This document shows, in pieces, positions 62,967-64,000 of a DNA stretch of 64,000 nucleotides (position 1 is its first letter; every line of letters starts with the position of its first letter). The translations under genes and the position numbers were made by a program. The notes under the pieces were generated by a model. It saw nothing but the letters and a program-made list of their open reading frames with translations. It was not told the DNA's origin and made no database searches. This DNA comes from Gemmatimonadota bacterium (GTDB lineage Bacteria > Latescibacterota > UBA2968 > GCA-2709665). Location of the stretch: positions 1 to 64,000 of the forward strand of contig JAPPNU010000019.1 in NCBI GenBank assembly GCA_028873695.1, read 5' to 3'.

Positions 62967-63896
62967 TCACTGATAGACGTAGGTCAGCCAGCCGTGCCGG
63001 TCATCGGTCTCGCCCGACACAACGCCGAAATAAGCGTCTTGCAGCGCCCTGGTGATGGGTCCCCGCGTGCCCTCACCGATTGGAATGTGATCAATTCGCG
63101 CTATTGGCGTCACCTCGGCCGCGCTGCCGGTAAAGAAGACTTCGTCGGCGATGTACAACGACTCTCTGGGTATGGCGCGCTGCGTCACCGCGTAGCCAAG
63201 TTCGCGCGCCAGCGTGATTACCGTGTGACGGGTAATCCCCGGCAGAATCGACGATCCGGTGGAGGGGGTGTAAATCGCTCCGTTCTTCACCATGAAGATG
63301 TTCTCTCCGCTTGCTTCGCTCACGTGGCCCTGCGCATCCAGAGCGATTCCCTCCACGTATCCGTCGGCGAGTGCCTCCAGCTTGATCAACTGAGAGTTCA
63401 TGTAATTGGCGCCGACCTTTGCCAGCGAAGGCATGGTGTTGGGCGCCAGCCGGTTCCACGAGGAAAAACGAACATCGGCACCCTTTTCCAGCGCCTCCTC
63501 GCCCAGATAGGCGCCCCATTCCCAAACCGCAATGACGACTTCAACGGGACAGGACGAGGGATCCACGCCCAGGCTGCCGTATCCTCGAAAGATCACGGGA
63601 CGCACGTAGCACCCCTGAAGGCCATTCGTTCGGATAGACTGCAGAATAGCCCGGGAGATTTCCTCACGTTCGTAGGGTATCGGCATACGGTAGATCTTGG
63701 CCGAATCGTACAGCCGATTGACGTGATCCGCCAAACGGAAACAGGCCGGTCCCTTTCGTGTCTTGTAACAGCGAACCCCCTCGAAGACACTGGATCCGTA
63801 ATGAACCACGTGCGACAACACGTGGACCCTTGCGTCGTCCCAATCCACGAACCTGCCGTTAAACCAGATCTTGTCCGCCTTCGGCATCGGAGGCAT
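62967..63896 (-). CDS. ilvE: Branched-chain amino acid aminotransferase
   Basis: A 309-residue fold-type IV PLP enzyme. The start [20 protein letters not shown] has GGGAGGG upstream; a longer frame has no ribosome site. [32 protein letters not shown] and the PLP lysine in [20 protein letters not shown], then [13 protein letters not shown] and [13 protein letters not shown]. It transaminates Leu, Ile and Val. Precedes proC on the same strand. Confidence 0.96.
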   Translation of the reverse strand: MPPMPKADKIWFNGRFVDWDDARVHVLSHVVHYGSSVFEGVRCYKTRKGPACFRLADHVNRLYDSAKIYRMPIPYEREEISRAILQSIRTNGLQGCYVRPVIFRGYGSLGVDPSSCPVEVVIAVWEWGAYLGEEALEKGADVRFSSWNRLAPNTMPSLAKVGANYMNSQLIKLEALADGYVEGIALDAQGHVSEASGENIFMVKNGAIYTPSTGSSILPGITRHTVITLARELGYAVTQRAIPRESLYIADEVFFTGSAAEVTPIARIDHIPIGEGTRGPITRALQDAYFGVVSGETDDRHGWLTYVYQ

Positions 63897-64000
63897 TTTT
63901 CTACCCTCCCGGATAGATGAACGGACATGCCGCGGAAGGCGCCCCCGCAGACATATCGCTCCCATCGGCAATCCGCGATGATACGTTACATTTGGCGGCT
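63897..64000. other. Right window end, upstream of ilvE
   Basis: About 100 bp of upstream sequence; no promoter or ORF of another gene can be recognised before the window ends. Confidence 0.5.

Noticed and set aside
62235..63920. 561-codon plus-strand frame spanning proC and ilvE
   Set aside because: It crosses two well-identified minus-strand genes and their intergenic gap, so it is a chance open frame.

Overview
The window is about 64 kb of dense, roughly 60% G+C bacterial chromosome with no phage, transposase, CRISPR array, rRNA or tRNA that I could find. It is Gram-negative: it carries Sec-type outer-membrane barrels, several lipoprotein signals and a bifunctional PBP1A. The mix of heparinase II/III-like proteins, phytanoyl-CoA (PhyH) dioxygenases, xylose-isomerase-like TIM barrels, two DUF3179 proteins, a fused SecDF and a short group-2-sized sigma-70 factor resembles uncultured FCB-side lineages such as Latescibacterota or Poribacteria. 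That placement is an inference from gene content; no phylogenetic marker was compared.

Layout. 0.1-2.1 kb: uvrB (minus). 2.6-7.7 kb: an envelope block of two DUF3179 lipoproteins, two outer-membrane barrels and a PhyH dioxygenase. 7.7-14.7 kb: a PAP2-like membrane protein, a large helicase-associated/WYL protein, a TIM-barrel epimerase with a free-standing ferredoxin:thioredoxin-reductase-like iron-sulfur protein, and an overlapping pair of unknown genes, one with a zinc finger. 14.7-20.5 kb: two divergent sigma-70 promoters, a possible noncoding RNA, an atypical OmpR-type regulator and a tight five-gene operon (MOSC, PhyH, epimerase, SDR, threonine-synthase-like). 20.5-26.1 kb (minus): prmA, a heparinase-like protein, a spermidine-synthase-like pair and ssb. 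26.3-32.0 kb (minus): a five-gene operon (Nramp-like transporter, 2-hydroxyacid dehydrogenase, glycoside-hydrolase-like protein, SDR, epimerase) behind a structured leader with a terminator.

32.3-42.5 kb is mostly housekeeping: lipocalin-like lipoprotein, HU, sigma factor, PTS-IIA(Ntr)-like protein, an NtrC/NtrB-type two-component system, then rho, rpmE, prfA and prmC. 42.7-49.0 kb: two heparinase II/III family proteins around exonuclease III and an HpcH/HpaI aldolase, suggesting uptake and breakdown of acidic polysaccharide. 49.1-63.9 kb: polyprenyl synthase, secDF, PBP1A, valS, recO, an FtsB-like protein, and proB-hisF-hisH, proC and ilvE.

The least ordinary layer is between the genes. There are three families of dispersed intergenic repeats, two with terminal inverted repeats (MITE-like). 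There is also an 8-bp tandem array plus a 38-bp conserved block that occurs at both ends of the first 25 kb in opposite orientation. Several repeats sit on or overlap the stop codons of minus-strand genes. A coherent set of sigma-70-type promoters (TTGACA, 17-18 bp, TATATT or TATACT) is readable by eye.
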